46,770 nt of DNA from an uncultured Oscillospiraceae bacterium (GCA_947624985.1 CANQMO010000021.1:1-46770), one strand, 5' to 3'; positions 7,295 through 16,179 are shown, counted from the stretch's first letter. The notes: generated from the letters alone by a model not told the origin. Program-made: numbers and translations.

Positions 7295-9484
7295 TCAGCC
7301 GTTCACCCGTTCAAGACAGTAGAGCAGGGCCCCGTAGTCGCCCCATGGCATGGGCAGAGGCAGGCCCGCGGCCATCAGCGCGCCGCCGGTATACGTCTCA
7401 ACCCCGTCCACCCGGTACCGGGCCGCCGGGTCAAGGCCCTTCAGGCGCAGGGCGTAGAAGGGGTGATTGGCCCGGCACGCGGTGAACACCACGCTGACCA
7501 GCGCCGTGTCTCTGTCGGGGGACACCTGCTCCCAGGCGGTATAGGGCCCGTTCCGGAAGGGGTCTGTGAGCCGGTAGTAGTCGCCGTTATGGAGAAGCTC
7601 CCAGCGGGCCTTATATATCCCGTTCAGCTCCCGGACGGCCTGCTTCTCCCCGTCGGTCAGGGTCCGGGGGTCCAGCTCGTAGCCGAAGGTCCCGGACAGG
7701 GCCACCACGCCCCGGGTCATGATGGGCGTGACCCGTCCGTTGCCGTGGCTGGGGGAGGGGGCCACATGGGCGCCCATGGCGGAGACCGGGTAGGCGAAGG
7801 AGGTGCCGTACTGGATGCGCAGCCGGTCGATGGCGTCGTTGTTGTCGCTGCACCAGATCTGGGGCGTGTAGTAGAGCATGCCCGCGTCAAAGCGTCCGCC
7901 GCCGCCGGAGCAGCCCTCGATGAGCGCCTCGGGCCAGGCGGCGCGGACCCGCTCCAAAAGCTCGTACACCCCCAGCACATACCGGTGATATACCTCCCCC
8001 TGCCGGTCCGCGCTGAGCGCGGCGGACCAGGCGCCGGTCAGGCTCCGGTTCATGTCCCACTTGATGTACGCCAGCTTCACACCCTCCAGCGCGGCGGCCA
8101 GCTGATCGAAAACGCAGTCCCGGACGTCCTGACGGGTAAAGTCCAGCACCAGCTGGCCCCGGCCCCGGACAGGGTCCCGTCCCGCGGGGGCCAGGACCCA
8201 GTCTGGGTGGGCCCGGTACAGGCCGCTGTCCTGGCTGACCATCTCCGGCTCGATCCATATGCCGAAGTCCATGCCCAGATCGTTGATCTTCCCGGCCAGC
8301 GCTTTCAGACCTCCGGGCAGCTTCTTTTCATATGCATACCAGTCGCCCAGACTGGAGTCGTCGCTGTCCCGGTGGCCGAACCAGCCGTCGTCCAGCACGA
8401 AGAGCTCGACGCCGAGCGCCGCCGCCTCTCCGGCGATGGAGAGGAGCTTCTCCGCGTCAAAGTCGAAGTAGGCCGCCTCCCAGCTGTTGAGGAGGATGGG
8501 CCGCCGCCGGCCCGCCCAGGGGTCCCGAACAAGGCAGTTGCGGATAGCTTTGTGTAAGCGGCGGCTCATGGGACCGAGGCCGTCTGGCGAGCAGATCAGC
8601 GCCGCCTCCGGGGCGGTGAAGCCCTCCCCCGGGGCCAGAGAGAAGCAGGACCCGCGGGGATTTATGCCCAGCACCAGCCGGGCGGTCTCGAACTGGCTGC
8701 GCTCCACGGCGGCTTCAAAGTTGCCGCTGTAGACCAGCATGGCCCCGTAGCAGAGGCCTCCGTCCTCATCCGCGCCGGGCTCGCAGAGGATGACGAAGGG
8801 GTTGTGCTGGTGGCTCGAGGTCCCCCGAACGCTGCCTACGGCCTGTACCCCGGGCCGCAGCGCGCCCCGGCTGGGGGCGCGCTCCATCATGTGGCAGCCG
8901 TCGAAGGTGATAAGGTCCATGTCCGCCCGCTGTAGATCCAGACAGGCCGAGGCGGCCTGCCGGAGCCGGACGGGAGAGGCGCCGGCGTTGTCCACCCGGA
9001 CCGCGCGGGTGATTAGGTCGTATTCCTCCTGCACGGCGTAGTATAGCGCCGCCCGCAGATGAGAGACCGGGTCCTCCATGCGTATCACCAGCGTCTCCCA
9101 GCCCTCCCCGTGGAAGGCGGGCAGACCGTCCAGCGCATACTTGCCCGCCTGGCGCTCAAACCCCGTGAAGCGCAGGTCCGCCACGGCGCTGCCGTCGGCG
9201 AGCTCCACCTGGATACAGGGCAGGCGAAGATCGCCCGTTCCCCACCCGGGGTATTCCTGGGGCAGGGTGTCCAGAGAGTAGGTCCGGTCCTCTCCGGCAT
9301 CCGGCGGATTGGGCGAAAAGCCCCGGTCCGCCCGGCCAATGAGCCGGGACATGTCCCCGTCCAGCCCGGACAGGGGACCGTAGTAGGTGTGCAGCAGCAC
9401 GCCGTACCCGTCCGCCTTCATCTGGTAAGCGGTGTGGCGGGTGCAGAGATCGAAAAGCCGTTTTTCCTCGTCGATACGGATCAT
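7295..9484 (-). CDS. Alpha-galactosidase, glycoside hydrolase family 36
   Basis: A 729-residue cytoplasmic enzyme (no signal peptide), the usual length for bacterial GH36. It releases terminal alpha-linked galactose from raffinose-type sugars or galactomannan fragments. The catalytic nucleophile is the Asp of IKWDMNRS (about residue 476), and the acid/base Asp lies in CSDNNDAIDRLRIQYG (about residue 546). The N-terminal ~300 residues form the beta-sandwich, the barrel follows, and a small beta domain ends the protein. The ATG at 9484 has AAGGAG upstream. No sugar transporter or LacI-type regulator lies beside it, which is unusual for a catabolic enzyme. Confidence 0.95.
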   Translation of the reverse strand: MIRIDEEKRLFDLCTRHTAYQMKADGYGVLLHTYYGPLSGLDGDMSRLIGRADRGFSPNPPDAGEDRTYSLDTLPQEYPGWGTGDLRLPCIQVELADGSAVADLRFTGFERQAGKYALDGLPAFHGEGWETLVIRMEDPVSHLRAALYYAVQEEYDLITRAVRVDNAGASPVRLRQAASACLDLQRADMDLITFDGCHMMERAPSRGALRPGVQAVGSVRGTSSHQHNPFVILCEPGADEDGGLCYGAMLVYSGNFEAAVERSQFETARLVLGINPRGSCFSLAPGEGFTAPEAALICSPDGLGPMSRRLHKAIRNCLVRDPWAGRRRPILLNSWEAAYFDFDAEKLLSIAGEAAALGVELFVLDDGWFGHRDSDDSSLGDWYAYEKKLPGGLKALAGKINDLGMDFGIWIEPEMVSQDSGLYRAHPDWVLAPAGRDPVRGRGQLVLDFTRQDVRDCVFDQLAAALEGVKLAYIKWDMNRSLTGAWSAALSADRQGEVYHRYVLGVYELLERVRAAWPEALIEGCSGGGGRFDAGMLYYTPQIWCSDNNDAIDRLRIQYGTSFAYPVSAMGAHVAPSPSHGNGRVTPIMTRGVVALSGTFGYELDPRTLTDGEKQAVRELNGIYKARWELLHNGDYYRLTDPFRNGPYTAWEQVSPDRDTALVSVVFTACRANHPFYALRLKGLDPAARYRVDGVETYTGGALMAAGLPLPMPWGDYGALLYCLERVNG

Positions 9485-9563
9485 GGCGTGTCTCCTTCGC
9501 TGTCGTTACTATGGGAATCATACCACAAATCACCCGCCGCCGCTACTGCCGCCGGCAAAATTC

Positions 9564-9592
9564 TTGCATGCCGTGCGCCGGTGTGCTACACT
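9564..9592 (+). promoter_or_regulatory. Promoter of the cysteine hydrolase gene
   Basis: TTGCAT (9564-9569) and TACACT (9587-9592) with a 17-bp spacer, ~30 bp before the ribosome site. It lies between two divergent genes. Confidence 0.55.
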
Positions 9593-9625
9593 ATGGCAAA
9601 ACCTTTTGAAAAGGAGATATATACC

Positions 9626-10147
9626 ATGCGGAAGCTGCTTCTGGTCATCGACATGCAGAAGGATTTCATCGACGGCGCCCTGGGCACGGTCGAGGCGGAG
9701 GCCATCGTGGACCGGGTGGTGGAGGAGATCGGAAAATACCCGGCGGCGGACGTGATCGCCACCAGAGACACCCATACGGAGGATTATCTGAACACCCAGG
9801 AGGGCCGCAACCTGCCGGTGGTCCACTGCGTGAAGGGCACCCCCGGCTGGGAACTGAACGGGAAGGTGGCCGCCGCCCTGGGCAAGGCGGAGATCGTGGA
9901 CAAGCCCTCCTTCGGCTCCGTGGCGCTGGCGGAAAAGCTGGCCGCCATGGGGAAGGACGAGGAACTGGACGTGACGCTGGTGGGCCTTTGCACGGACATC
10001 TGCGTGGTGTCCAACGCGCTGCTGGTCAAGGCGTTTTTGCCGGAGACCCCGGTGCGGGTGATCGCGGACGCCTGCGCGGGGGTGACCCCGGAAAGCCATG
10101 CCGCGGCGTTGCAGACCATGAAGATGTGCCAGATAGAAGTGGTGTGA
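9626..10147 (+). CDS. Isochorismatase-family cysteine hydrolase (nicotinamidase-like)
   Basis: A 173-residue single-domain hydrolase. The expected triad is visible: Asp9 in VIDMQKDF, Lys70 in HCVKGTPGWE and Cys122 in GLCTDICV. The family includes nicotinamidases (PncA, NAD salvage) and isochorismatases; the RDTHTEDY segment matches the metal-site region of the nicotinamidase side. The ATG at 9626 has AAGGAG 10 bp upstream, and the long in-frame extension upstream is only the shadow of the alpha-galactosidase. It is monocistronic, with its own promoter and a terminator at 10181. Confidence 0.9.
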   Translation: MRKLLLVIDMQKDFIDGALGTVEAEAIVDRVVEEIGKYPAADVIATRDTHTEDYLNTQEGRNLPVVHCVKGTPGWELNGKVAAALGKAEIVDKPSFGSVALAEKLAAMGKDEELDVTLVGLCTDICVVSNALLVKAFLPETPVRVIADACAGVTPESHAAALQTMKMCQIEVV

Positions 10148-10180
10148 GAAAGCCCGGCGCAATGATTTGAGAAGACCCAT

Positions 10181-10211
10181 GCGCCCGCACCCCTTGGGTG
10201 CGGGCGCATTT
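10181..10211 (+). terminator. Rho-independent terminator after the hydrolase gene
   Basis: A perfect 12-bp stem (GCGCCCGCACCC with GGGTGCGGGCGC, loop CTT) followed by ATTTT. Confidence 0.85.
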
Positions 10212-10296
10212 TGTGCCGATTTAGGGTAAATGGCAAAGTTTTTTGAGAAAAACGAAGAAAATTTATAAAAACTGCCCAATATGTTACAGAAAAATC

Positions 10297-10325
10297 TTGC
10301 GTTGTGGGGGGAACGCCTGTATAAT
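10297..10325 (+). promoter_or_regulatory. SigA-type promoter of the flavodoxin-fold gene
   Basis: TTGCGT (10297-10302), 17-bp spacer, perfect TATAAT (10320-10325), 29 bp before the GTG start. Confidence 0.75.
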
Positions 10326-10354
10326 AGCAATATAAAAGGAAAGGGGGGCTCCGC

Positions 10355-10939
10355 GTGAAAGAGGTATTGCTGGTGGATTGTTGCGTGCGGCGGGAGCGGT
10401 CCCGCACGGCCCGGCTGGCCCGGGCGTTCGTGAAGGGCCTGGATGAGGCCCGGTATACGATCAGCGTGATCCGCCCCGACGAGGAACGGATGAGGCCCCT
10501 GACGGGGGAGAGCCTGCGGGAGCGGGACCGGCTGCTGGAGGAGGGGGCCCTGGACCGGCCCCGGTTCGACTATGCCCGGCAGTTCGCCGGCGCGGAAGCG
10601 GTGGTGTTCGCCGCCCCCTTCTGGGACATGAGCTTCCCGGCGCTTTTGAAGATCTATGTGGAGAACATCAGCGTGGAGGGTATCACCTTCCGGACCGTGG
10701 CGGACGGACTGGAGGGCCTGTGCCGGGGCAGGAAGCTCATCCTTCTCACCACTCGGGGCGGATACTACGAGGGAACCGACATGGAGCAGGGCAGCAGCTA
10801 CATACGGGCGCTGCGGAAATTTTACGGCTTTGGGGAGTTCGCGTGCGTGGCAGCCGAAGGGCTGGACATGGCGCCGGACCCGGAGCCGCTGGTGGCCGCC
10901 GCGGAGGAGAAGGCCCGGGCGCTGGCGGCGACTCTGTGA
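10355..10939 (+). CDS. Flavodoxin-fold NAD(P)H-dependent oxidoreductase
   Basis: A 194-residue protein of the flavodoxin_2 / azoreductase / quinone reductase group. The beta-strand EAVVFAAPFWDMSFPALLKIYVENI is the family hallmark (P-x-W-x-x-x-x-P-A-L-L-K). KLILLTTRGGYYEG is the second FMN-contact loop, and EVLLVDCCVRRERSRTARL is the phosphate-binding start. It probably reduces azo or quinone compounds with FMN. The GTG start at 10355 has GGGGGG-type Shine-Dalgarno sequence just upstream and a strong promoter. It is monocistronic, with a terminator at 11001-11039. Confidence 0.85.
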   Translation: MKEVLLVDCCVRRERSRTARLARAFVKGLDEARYTISVIRPDEERMRPLTGESLRERDRLLEEGALDRPRFDYARQFAGAEAVVFAAPFWDMSFPALLKIYVENISVEGITFRTVADGLEGLCRGRKLILLTTRGGYYEGTDMEQGSSYIRALRKFYGFGEFACVAAEGLDMAPDPEPLVAAAEEKARALAATL

Positions 10940-11000
10940 TCGCTCCCGCGCGGCTCGGCCTGACCGGCCTTCGCTGAGAAAAATTATTACAAATTGACCA

Positions 11001-11039
11001 AAAACCGTCCGGCGGGCACCGTCCCGGCCGGGCGGTTTT
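11001..11039 (+). terminator. Terminator after the oxidoreductase gene
   Basis: AAAACCGTCCGG pairs with CCGGGCGGTTTT (one G-T wobble) around a 15-nt loop; the T-run is part of the stem end. Confidence 0.65.
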
Positions 11040-11141
11040 GGCGCGGTGGTAGAAATTTCCCCGGGCGGATGCAAATCCGGCGGAAATGTGCTATACTGGT
11101 GCTGCTATTTTGCAGGGTTGTACCGGAAGGGAAGCGGGCGC

Positions 11142-12401
11142 GTGCGGCAGATCAAAGAGCGGCTGAAAACGGGCGCGGAGGGATTCGCGGCTTTTGCCAA
11201 GTGGCTGGTGCTGGCCGGCTTCACCGGCGCGGCGGTGGGCGCGGCGGCGGTGGCCTTCCACTGGTGTATCGGCACGGTCACGGCCCTGCGGATCATGCGG
11301 CCGAAACTCATCTGGTTCCTGCCGCTGGGCGGCGCGCTGACCGCCCTGGCCTATAAGGTCACCGGCATGGAGAACGACAAGGGCACCAATCAGGTCATCC
11401 TCTCCGCCCGGGACGGCTCGCCCATAAAACTGTGGATGGCGCCGCTGATCTTCTTTTCCACGGTGCTGACCCATTTTGCGGGCGGCTCGGCGGGCCGGGA
11501 GGGCGCGGCGTTGCAGCTGGGTGGCTCTATGGCCTCTTTTATCGGCCAAAAGCTCCGTCTGGACGAGAAGGACCGGGGTATCATGGTCCTGTGCGGCATG
11601 GCAGGGGCGTTCTCGGCCCTGTTCGGCACCCCCATCACTGCGGCGGTGTTCCCCATGGAGGTGGTCAGCGTGGGTATCATGCACTACGCCACCATCGTGC
11701 CCTGTCTGGTATCCTCGGTGGGGGCGTTTTTGCTGGCCCGGGCCCTGGGCCTGCACGGTCTGGTGGGCTACGCGGCGGGCGCGCCGGCGGCCCTGACGGC
11801 GGCCTCCATGGCCCAGACCCTGGCGCTGGGGGCCCTGTGCGCGCTGGTGTCGGTGCTCTTCTGCGAGGCCATGCACCAGTCCAGGCGGCTGTATGCCAGG
11901 TACATAAAAGACACAGTTCTCCGGGGATTTACCGGCGGGGCGCTGGTCCTGGCCGTCACCCTGGCTCTGGGGACGCAGGATTACAGCGGCGCGGGGGACG
12001 AGCTCATCCGAAAGCTGCTGGGCGGCGAGACGATATGGTACGCCTTTTTGCTGAAGATCGCTCTGACGGCCCTGACCATGGGGGCGGGCCTCCGGGGCGG
12101 CGAGATCGTGCCGGCCCTTTGCGTGGGGTGTGCGTTCGGCACCTGGATGGGCCCGCTGCTGGGACTGCCCCACGGCTTTTCCGGGGCCCTGGGCATGACA
12201 GCGGTGTTCTGCGGGTCCACCAACTGCCCCGTCACGTCGCTTCTTTTGAGCTTTGAGCTGTTCGGCGGGGAGGGGATGGTGCTGTTCGCTCTGTGCAGCG
12301 CGGTCAGCTACATGCTCTCCGGCTATTCCAGCCTGTACACGGAGCAGAAGATCGTTTATTCCAAATATAAGACCGAGTGGATCGATAAAAAAGCGGACTG
12401 A
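11142..12401 (+). CDS. ClC-family chloride channel or chloride/proton antiporter
   Basis: A 419-residue membrane protein. The selectivity-filter motif is present as GGSAGREGAALQLGGS, with the gating Glu followed by Gly-Ala rather than Gly-Pro. The second conserved block is FGTPITAAVFPMEV. There are about ten hydrophobic segments and no C-terminal CBS domains. I place the start at GTG 11142 because a TATACT -10 box lies at 11092-11097, so the in-frame codons from 11046 would precede the transcript. It likely exchanges chloride (or fluoride-like anions) for protons. It is followed after 24 bp by the glyoxalase-like gene, probably co-transcribed. Confidence 0.88.
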   Translation: MRQIKERLKTGAEGFAAFAKWLVLAGFTGAAVGAAAVAFHWCIGTVTALRIMRPKLIWFLPLGGALTALAYKVTGMENDKGTNQVILSARDGSPIKLWMAPLIFFSTVLTHFAGGSAGREGAALQLGGSMASFIGQKLRLDEKDRGIMVLCGMAGAFSALFGTPITAAVFPMEVVSVGIMHYATIVPCLVSSVGAFLLARALGLHGLVGYAAGAPAALTAASMAQTLALGALCALVSVLFCEAMHQSRRLYARYIKDTVLRGFTGGALVLAVTLALGTQDYSGAGDELIRKLLGGETIWYAFLLKIALTALTMGAGLRGGEIVPALCVGCAFGTWMGPLLGLPHGFSGALGMTAVFCGSTNCPVTSLLLSFELFGGEGMVLFALCSAVSYMLSGYSSLYTEQKIVYSKYKTEWIDKKAD

Positions 12402-12425
12402 GACCGCGGAAAGAGGACGGAGCCA

Positions 12426-12797
12426 ATGACTACCTTCAACCACTTTAACTTCAATGTGTTCGACCTGGAGCGGAGCCTGGCCTTTTATAAGCAGGCGCTG
12501 GGCCTGACCCCGGCCCGGGAGAAGCCCGCGGCGGACGGGTCTTATAAGATCGTCTTTCTGAAGGACGAGGCGGACAGCCCCTTCCAGCTGGAACTGACCT
12601 GGCTGGCGGACCGGACCGAGCCCTACGACCTGGGAGAGCAGGAGTATCATCTGGCCTTTCGGACGGATCAGTACGACGCGCTGCATGAAAAGCATATGGC
12701 CATGGGCTGCGTCTGCTTTGAGAATCCGGCCATGGGCATTTACTTCATCGAGGACCCGGACGGCTACTGGATCGAGATCGTCCCGGTCCGTGATTAA
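12426..12797 (+). CDS. Glyoxalase/VOC-fold metalloprotein
   Basis: A 123-residue vicinal-oxygen-chelate protein. The four metal-ligand positions of glyoxalase I can be matched: His in FNHFNFNV, Glu in QLELTWL, His in EYHLAF and Glu in GYWIEIV. That suggests a lactoylglutathione lyase-like enzyme removing methylglyoxal or a related electrophile, though VOC proteins vary in substrate. The ATG has AGAGGA upstream. It sits between the ClC gene and the ATP-grasp gene, 15 bp before the latter, in an apparent operon. Confidence 0.85.
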   Translation: MTTFNHFNFNVFDLERSLAFYKQALGLTPAREKPAADGSYKIVFLKDEADSPFQLELTWLADRTEPYDLGEQEYHLAFRTDQYDALHEKHMAMGCVCFENPAMGIYFIEDPDGYWIEIVPVRD

Positions 12798-12812
12798 AGG
12801 AGGCGGCATACC

Positions 12813-14003
12813 GTGAATTTCGTCTTTATATCCCCCAACTTTCCCCGTACATACTGGAACTTCTGCGACAGGCTCAGACGCAACGGCGTGAACGTGCTGG
12901 GGGTGGGGGACTGCCCTTATGACGGGCTGGAGGAGTGCGTGAAAAACGCCCTGACGGAGTACTACCGGGTGGACAGCCTGGAGGATTACGACCAGGTGTT
13001 CCGGGCGGTGGCCTTCTTCGCCTTCCGCTACGGGAAGATCGACTGGCTGGAGAGCAACAACGAGTACTGGCTGGAGCAGGACGCCCGCCTGCGGACCGAT
13101 TTTCACATCACCACCGGCGTGGACAGCCAGGCCGTCAAGCCCTTTAAGAGCAAGTCCGGCATGAAGGCGTACTACGCCAAGGCCGGGGTCCCCACGGCCC
13201 GGTGCCATGTGGTCACCACCAAGACCGCCGCCAAGGCGTTTATCAAAGAGGTGGGCTGGCCGGTCATCGTCAAGCCCGACAACGGCGTGGGCGCGTCCCA
13301 CACCTGGAAGCTGGAGAAGCAGGCGGACCTGGACCGGTTCTTCGCGGAAAAGCCCGACGAGCCCTATGTGATGGAGGAATTCGTCTTTGGCGCCATCCGC
13401 TCCTACGACGCGGTGATGGACTCGCGCTGCGAGCCGCTGATCGAGTCCTCCGCCGTGTTCCCGCCCTCCATCGCGGACATCGTAAACGACCAGGGCGACC
13501 TGGCCTACTATGTGGTGGACAAAGTGCCGGAGCAGCTGGCGGCGCGCGGCCGGGCCACCGCCAAGGCATTTGGCGCGGCCAGCCGGTTCATCCATCTGGA
13601 GTTTTTCGAGCTCACTCAGGCCAAGCCCGGCCTGGGCGAGGTGGGCGATTTCGTGGGGCTGGAGGTCAACATGCGCCCCGCCGGAGGCTACACCCCGGAT
13701 ATGATAAACTTCGCCCACAGTACGGACGTCTACCAGATCTGGGCGGACATGGCCACCTATGACTGCCGGCGGCTGCCCGCCGATGGCAGCGACCACTTCT
13801 GCGCCTACGCCAGCCGCCGGGACAGCGCCCGATACGTCCGCTCCCATGAGGATGTCCTGGCCCGTTACGGCGGGCAGATGGCCATGTGCGAGCGGATGCC
13901 CGACGCCCTGGCCGACGCCATGGGCAACCAGATGTACACCATCCATGCCGACACGGAGGATGAGGCAAAGGAATTCATCCGCTTCGTACTGGAGCGGTGC
14001 TGA
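12813..14003 (+). CDS. ATP-grasp carboxylate ligase
   Basis: A 396-residue ATP-grasp enzyme. Visible parts: a preATP-grasp Rossmann region (FVFISPNFPRTYWNF...), the ATP-binding strand-loop WPVIVKPDNGVGASHTW, the hinge VMEEFVFGAI, and the magnesium-binding GLEVNMRPAGGYTPDMIN (Glu284, Asn286, Arg288). The family joins a carboxylate to an amine or thiol through an acyl-phosphate. The substrate is unknown. Start GTG 12813 has AAAGGAGG upstream. The downstream esterase and peptidase T, coupled in one transcript, suggest making or trimming of a small peptide-like or amide compound; that is inference. Confidence 0.85.
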   Translation: MNFVFISPNFPRTYWNFCDRLRRNGVNVLGVGDCPYDGLEECVKNALTEYYRVDSLEDYDQVFRAVAFFAFRYGKIDWLESNNEYWLEQDARLRTDFHITTGVDSQAVKPFKSKSGMKAYYAKAGVPTARCHVVTTKTAAKAFIKEVGWPVIVKPDNGVGASHTWKLEKQADLDRFFAEKPDEPYVMEEFVFGAIRSYDAVMDSRCEPLIESSAVFPPSIADIVNDQGDLAYYVVDKVPEQLAARGRATAKAFGAASRFIHLEFFELTQAKPGLGEVGDFVGLEVNMRPAGGYTPDMINFAHSTDVYQIWADMATYDCRRLPADGSDHFCAYASRRDSARYVRSHEDVLARYGGQMAMCERMPDALADAMGNQMYTIHADTEDEAKEFIRFVLERC

Positions 14004-14194
14004 TAATGATCATCGCAAGGCGAAAACGAATGTTTTCGCTGCCAAACGACACGTTTGGCAGCAAATGATCCGAGGATCATTTGCGCTATGCTCATTGCAA
14101 TGAATATTTGGCAAAACAGCATAGCTGTTTTGCTCCAGCCGCAAAGCGGCTCGGCGCAACGCCTTACGGCGTTTCGCCATCAGATAATCATTAT
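14003..14194. repeat. ~190-bp multi-hairpin element inside an operon
   Basis: Almost every base can pair. In order: GCGAAAAC/GTTTTCGC (14020-14039), an 11-bp stem with loop ACA (14038-14062), an 11-bp stem with loop GA (14061-14084), the palindrome TCATTGCAATGA (14092-14103), a 10-bp stem with loop ATA (14111-14133), GCCGC-AAA-GCGGC (14138-14150), and an interrupted stem GGCG/CGCC plus AACGCC/GGCGTT (14153-14178). The ends ATAATGAT and ATCATTAT close the whole as a cloverleaf. It begins at the ATP-grasp stop and ends just before the esterase ribosome site. It looks like a palindromic insertion (MITE/REP-like) or a structured RNA; it codes for nothing. Confidence 0.8.
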
Positions 14195-14209
14195 AAAAGG
14201 AGCTACGCT

Positions 14210-14950
14210 ATGAATACACGGTATTTCAAGGAGTACAGCCAGATACTTGGCCGGGACATGGAATTCAAGCTCTACGGCGACGGGGGCAAGCCCTGCTTTG
14301 CTTTTCCGCCTCAGAACGGACGGTTCTTCGACTTTGAAAACTACGGCATGGTGGACACCATCGCCCCCTGGATCGAGGACGGGCGGGTGATGGTGGTGGG
14401 TGTGGACGCCATCGACGGGGAGACCTGGTCCGGCGATCAGGGGACCCCCCGGCAGCGGCTGGAGCTGCAGGAGAAGTGGTTCGCCTATGTGACGGACGAG
14501 CTGCTGCCCCGGGTGTATCAGCTTGGCGCCGCCGGCGTGAAGGCCATGACCACCGGGTGCAGCATGGGCGCTCTCCACGCCGCCAACTTCTTCTTCCGCC
14601 GGCCGGACCTGTTCGATACGGTCATCTCCCTCAGCGGTCTTTTCGACGCCGGCTTCTTCTTCGGCAACTACCACGACGACCTGACCTACGCCAACTCCCC
14701 CATCCAGTTCATCCCCAATATGGCGGCGGACCACCCCTGGCTGGACCTGTACCGGCAGTCCAACATCATCCTCTGCTCCGGGCAGGGCGCCTGGGACGAG
14801 GAGATGATGGCCCATGAGCGGCGGCTGGAGTCCATATTGCATGTGAAGAACGTGCCCGTGTGGGCGGACTACTGGGGCCCGGACGTGTGCCACGACTGGC
14901 CCTGGTGGCGTAAGCAGCTTCCCTACTTCTTCTCCCATCTGCCCCTATGA
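14210..14950 (+). CDS. Alpha/beta-hydrolase, esterase family
   Basis: A 246-residue protein with no signal peptide. The nucleophile elbow is TTGCSMGALHAANF (Ser118), and the catalytic His is probably in VCHDWPWWRKQ (His228). This matches the putative-esterase (esterase D-like) branch of the alpha/beta-hydrolases. The ATG at 14210 follows AAAGGAG; earlier in-frame starts lie inside the hairpin element. It overlaps peptidase T by 4 bp (ATGA). From memory, esterases of this type sit next to ATP-grasp ligases in other Firmicutes, so the two may act on one metabolite. Confidence 0.82.
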   Translation: MNTRYFKEYSQILGRDMEFKLYGDGGKPCFAFPPQNGRFFDFENYGMVDTIAPWIEDGRVMVVGVDAIDGETWSGDQGTPRQRLELQEKWFAYVTDELLPRVYQLGAAGVKAMTTGCSMGALHAANFFFRRPDLFDTVISLSGLFDAGFFFGNYHDDLTYANSPIQFIPNMAADHPWLDLYRQSNIILCSGQGAWDEEMMAHERRLESILHVKNVPVWADYWGPDVCHDWPWWRKQLPYFFSHLPL

Positions 14951-16170
14951 GCAGCGCGACGGAGCGCTTTTTGCGCTATGCGGCGGTCCATACCCAGTCC
15001 AGCGACAGGACCGGCACCACCCCCTCCACGGACTGCCAGTGGGATCTGGCCCGGCTTCTGGCGGAGGAATTGCGCGACCTGGGACTGGAAGAGCCCACAG
15101 TGGACGAGCACTGCATCGTCACCGCCCGGGTCCCGGCGGCCGCCGGCTGTGAGAAGGCCCCGACGATCGGCTTTCTGGCCCATATGGACACCTCTCCGGC
15201 CTTTCCCGGCGAGAACGTGGTCCCGGTGCCCCACCCGAACTACGACGGGGGCGATGTGGTCCTGCCCCGGCAGGGGCGGATCATCCGTGTCGCCGACTTC
15301 CCCTTTCTGAAGGACATGACCGGCAAGACCCTCATCACCGCCGACGGCTCCACGCTGCTGGGCGCGGACGACAAGGCCGGCGCGGCGGAGATCGTGGAGA
15401 TGTGCGCACGGCTCATGGCCGGGGACGTGCCCCACGGGCCCGTGGCGGTGGCCTTCACGCCCGACGAGGAGATCGGGGAGGGGCCGGATCACTTCGACGT
15501 GGCCGCCTTCGGGGCGGAATATGCCTACACGGTGGACGGCGGCGCGGTGGGCTCCATCGAGTATGAGAACTTCAACGCCGCCGGCGCGTCGGTCCGTATC
15601 ACCGGCGTGTCCGTCCATCCGGGCTCGGCAAAGGACATCATGGAAAACGCCCTGCTCATCGCCCAGGAGATCAACGCCGCTCTGCCCCCGGAGGATATCC
15701 CCGCCCGGACGGAGGGATATCAGGGCTTTTTCCACTTGGAGCGGCTGGAGGGGACCGCGGCGCAGGCCGTTATGGAGTACATCATCCGGGACCATGACCG
15801 GGAGCGGTTCGCCTGCCGCAAGGCCCTGCTGGAAGAGGTGTGCGCCCGGACGGCCGCGGCACATCCCACCGCGAAGGTGGAGCTGGACGTGAAAGACAGC
15901 TACTACAATATGCGCGAGAAGATAGAGCCCTGCATGCACCTTATCGACAACGCCAAAAAGGCGGCAGAGGCGGCGGGAGTGACGCCCGTGGTGGAGCCCA
16001 TCCGGGGCGGCACCGACGGAGCCAGGCTCAGCTTCATGGGCCTGCCCTGTCCCAATCTTGGCACCGGCGGGCACAACTGCCACGGCCCCATGGAGTGCGT
16101 GTGCGCCGAGGATATGGAGAAGGTCGTGGAGATACTGCTCAACATCGTGAAGCTTTACAGCGCGTCGTGA
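14947..16170 (+). CDS. pepT: Peptidase T (tripeptide aminopeptidase)
   Basis: A 407-residue M20 metallopeptidase, the normal PepT length. It removes the N-terminal residue from tripeptides in the cytoplasm using two zinc ions. The first metal motif is GFLAHMDTSPAF (His79, catalytic Asp81), the bridging Asp is in LGADDKAG (about 141), the general-base Glu in TPDEEIGEG, and later ligands are in YTVDGG and GTGGHNCHGPME. PIRGGTDGARLSFMGLPCPN is the PepT signature region. ATG overlaps the esterase stop (ATGA). It is the last gene of the operon, ended by a 50-bp palindromic terminator. Confidence 0.96.
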   Translation: MSSATERFLRYAAVHTQSSDRTGTTPSTDCQWDLARLLAEELRDLGLEEPTVDEHCIVTARVPAAAGCEKAPTIGFLAHMDTSPAFPGENVVPVPHPNYDGGDVVLPRQGRIIRVADFPFLKDMTGKTLITADGSTLLGADDKAGAAEIVEMCARLMAGDVPHGPVAVAFTPDEEIGEGPDHFDVAAFGAEYAYTVDGGAVGSIEYENFNAAGASVRITGVSVHPGSAKDIMENALLIAQEINAALPPEDIPARTEGYQGFFHLERLEGTAAQAVMEYIIRDHDRERFACRKALLEEVCARTAAAHPTAKVELDVKDSYYNMREKIEPCMHLIDNAKKAAEAAGVTPVVEPIRGGTDGARLSFMGLPCPNLGTGGHNCHGPMECVCAEDMEKVVEILLNIVKLYSAS

Positions 16171-16179
16171 CATGCGCGC

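Noticed and set aside
5680-7485. A 601-codon plus-strand open frame opposite the MATE gene.
   Set aside because: It is a GC-driven shadow: low complexity, rich in His/Gly/Pro, without membrane or domain pattern, and opposite a clear gene. The same applies to the 951-codon minus-strand frame at 11091-13946.
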